Below, one piece after another: positions 14,317 to 14,462 of a stretch of 14,462 bases of DNA; position 1 is the stretch's first letter, and each line of letters starts with the position of its first letter. The DNA comes from Oscillospiraceae bacterium. GTDB lineage: Bacteria > Bacillota > Clostridia > Oscillospirales > Oscillospiraceae. The stretch covers positions 1 through 14,462 of the forward strand of contig JAISKY010000225.1 in the NCBI GenBank assembly GCA_031260745.1, written 5' to 3'. The position numbers and the translations under genes are program-made. The notes beneath the pieces are model-generated. The model had not been told where the DNA came from, ran no database searches, and saw only the letters and a list, made by a program, of their open reading frames with translations.

Positions 14317-14402
14317 TTAGCACGGAAATCAGGGACCGGACGAGCTTATCCGTGCGTTTCGCTCGGAATCCGCGAACCCTTAATTAACGGAGGAACTGCA
14401 TA
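14317..14402 (+). ncRNA. Structured 5' leader of rpsB, candidate ribosomal-protein autoregulatory RNA
   Basis: The roughly 86-nt untranslated leader has a 7-bp stem, GCACGGA (14320-14326) with TCCGTGC (14349-14355). Its loop sequence CGGACGAGC (14337-14345) is complementary to GCTCG (14361-14365) and TCCG (14369-14372) across a GAA bulge; GGG (14332-14334) can also pair with CCC (14377-14379). Together these allow a pseudoknot or two alternative folds just upstream of the ribosome binding site. Ribosomal-protein operons often carry such leaders bound by their own product; binding of S2 here is inference, and I do not recognise this as a named motif. Confidence 0.5.
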
Positions 14403-14462
14403 ATGGCAGTTATATCAATGAAACAGCTTCTGGAAGCCGGAGTCCACTTCGGACACCAGACG
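14403..14462 (+). CDS. rpsB: 30S ribosomal protein S2 (N-terminal 20 residues only)
   Basis: Structural protein of the small ribosomal subunit; the gene runs off the window. The visible 20 residues, MAVISMKQLLEAGVHFGHQT, are the conserved S2 N-terminus, with the invariant LLEAGVHFGHQT block. GGAGG at 14389-14393 lies 9 nt before the ATG. A strong promoter and a structured leader precede it. In most bacteria tsf follows, but that would lie outside this window. Confidence 0.97.
   Translation, partial: MAVISMKQLLEAGVHFGHQT

Overview
The window looks like chromosomal DNA of a low-to-medium GC Bacillota, most probably a Clostridia-type organism. The evidence is the order rlmN-prpC-prkC-rsgA, which is the Bacillus/Clostridium arrangement of the PrpC/PrkC phosphatase-kinase pair; a PASTA-domain kinase; a RecD2-type helicase next to comF; strong AGGAGG ribosome binding sites; and several TTG/GTG starts. 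I see no phage, transposase, CRISPR or plasmid genes. Every gene is a recognisable family, no gene-free stretch exceeds about 180 bases, and both ends cut a gene (rsgA on the left, rpsB on the right).

Layout. Positions 1-4863 form a leftward operon: rlmN (23S rRNA/tRNA methyltransferase), prpC (PP2C phosphatase), prkC (transmembrane PASTA kinase) and rsgA (ribosome-assembly GTPase, cut by the window edge). Positions 4976-8929 form a rightward group: recD2 (5'-3' helicase), comF (phosphoribosyltransferase-like competence protein, overlapping recD2) and an MreB-family actin homologue. Between comF and mreB lies a 99-nt leader with an unusually long inverted repeat. A bidirectional terminator at 8955-9002 separates mreB from a leftward four-gene operon (9016-12868). 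That operon encodes three consecutive, overlapping membrane-fusion/adaptor-like envelope proteins (HlyD/RND-adaptor fold) and a short FtsQ/DivIB-type POTRA protein. Pgi (12988-14223) and the start of rpsB (14403 onward) run rightward.

The main themes are cell-envelope growth and its signalling (PrkC/PrpC, MreB, FtsQ-like), ribosome assembly and modification (RlmN, RsgA, S2), and DNA repair or uptake (RecD2, ComF).

Most worth a second look: (1) the four-gene adaptor/POTRA operon appears complete between its promoter and terminator, yet has no ATPase, permease or outer-membrane partner; (2) in that operon the DNA encoding the conserved C-terminal 'LEEGD' motif is also the Shine-Dalgarno of the next gene, with the same 12-nt spacing at two junctions; (3) rlmN and the first adaptor gene both have a -10 box ending exactly 7 nt before an ATG, the geometry of leaderless mRNAs; (4) the rpsB leader can form a pseudoknot-like fold; (5) the mreB leader carries a 24-nt imperfect inverted repeat built from a 14-nt-period direct repeat. 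All calls come from reading the sequence; no database search was run.
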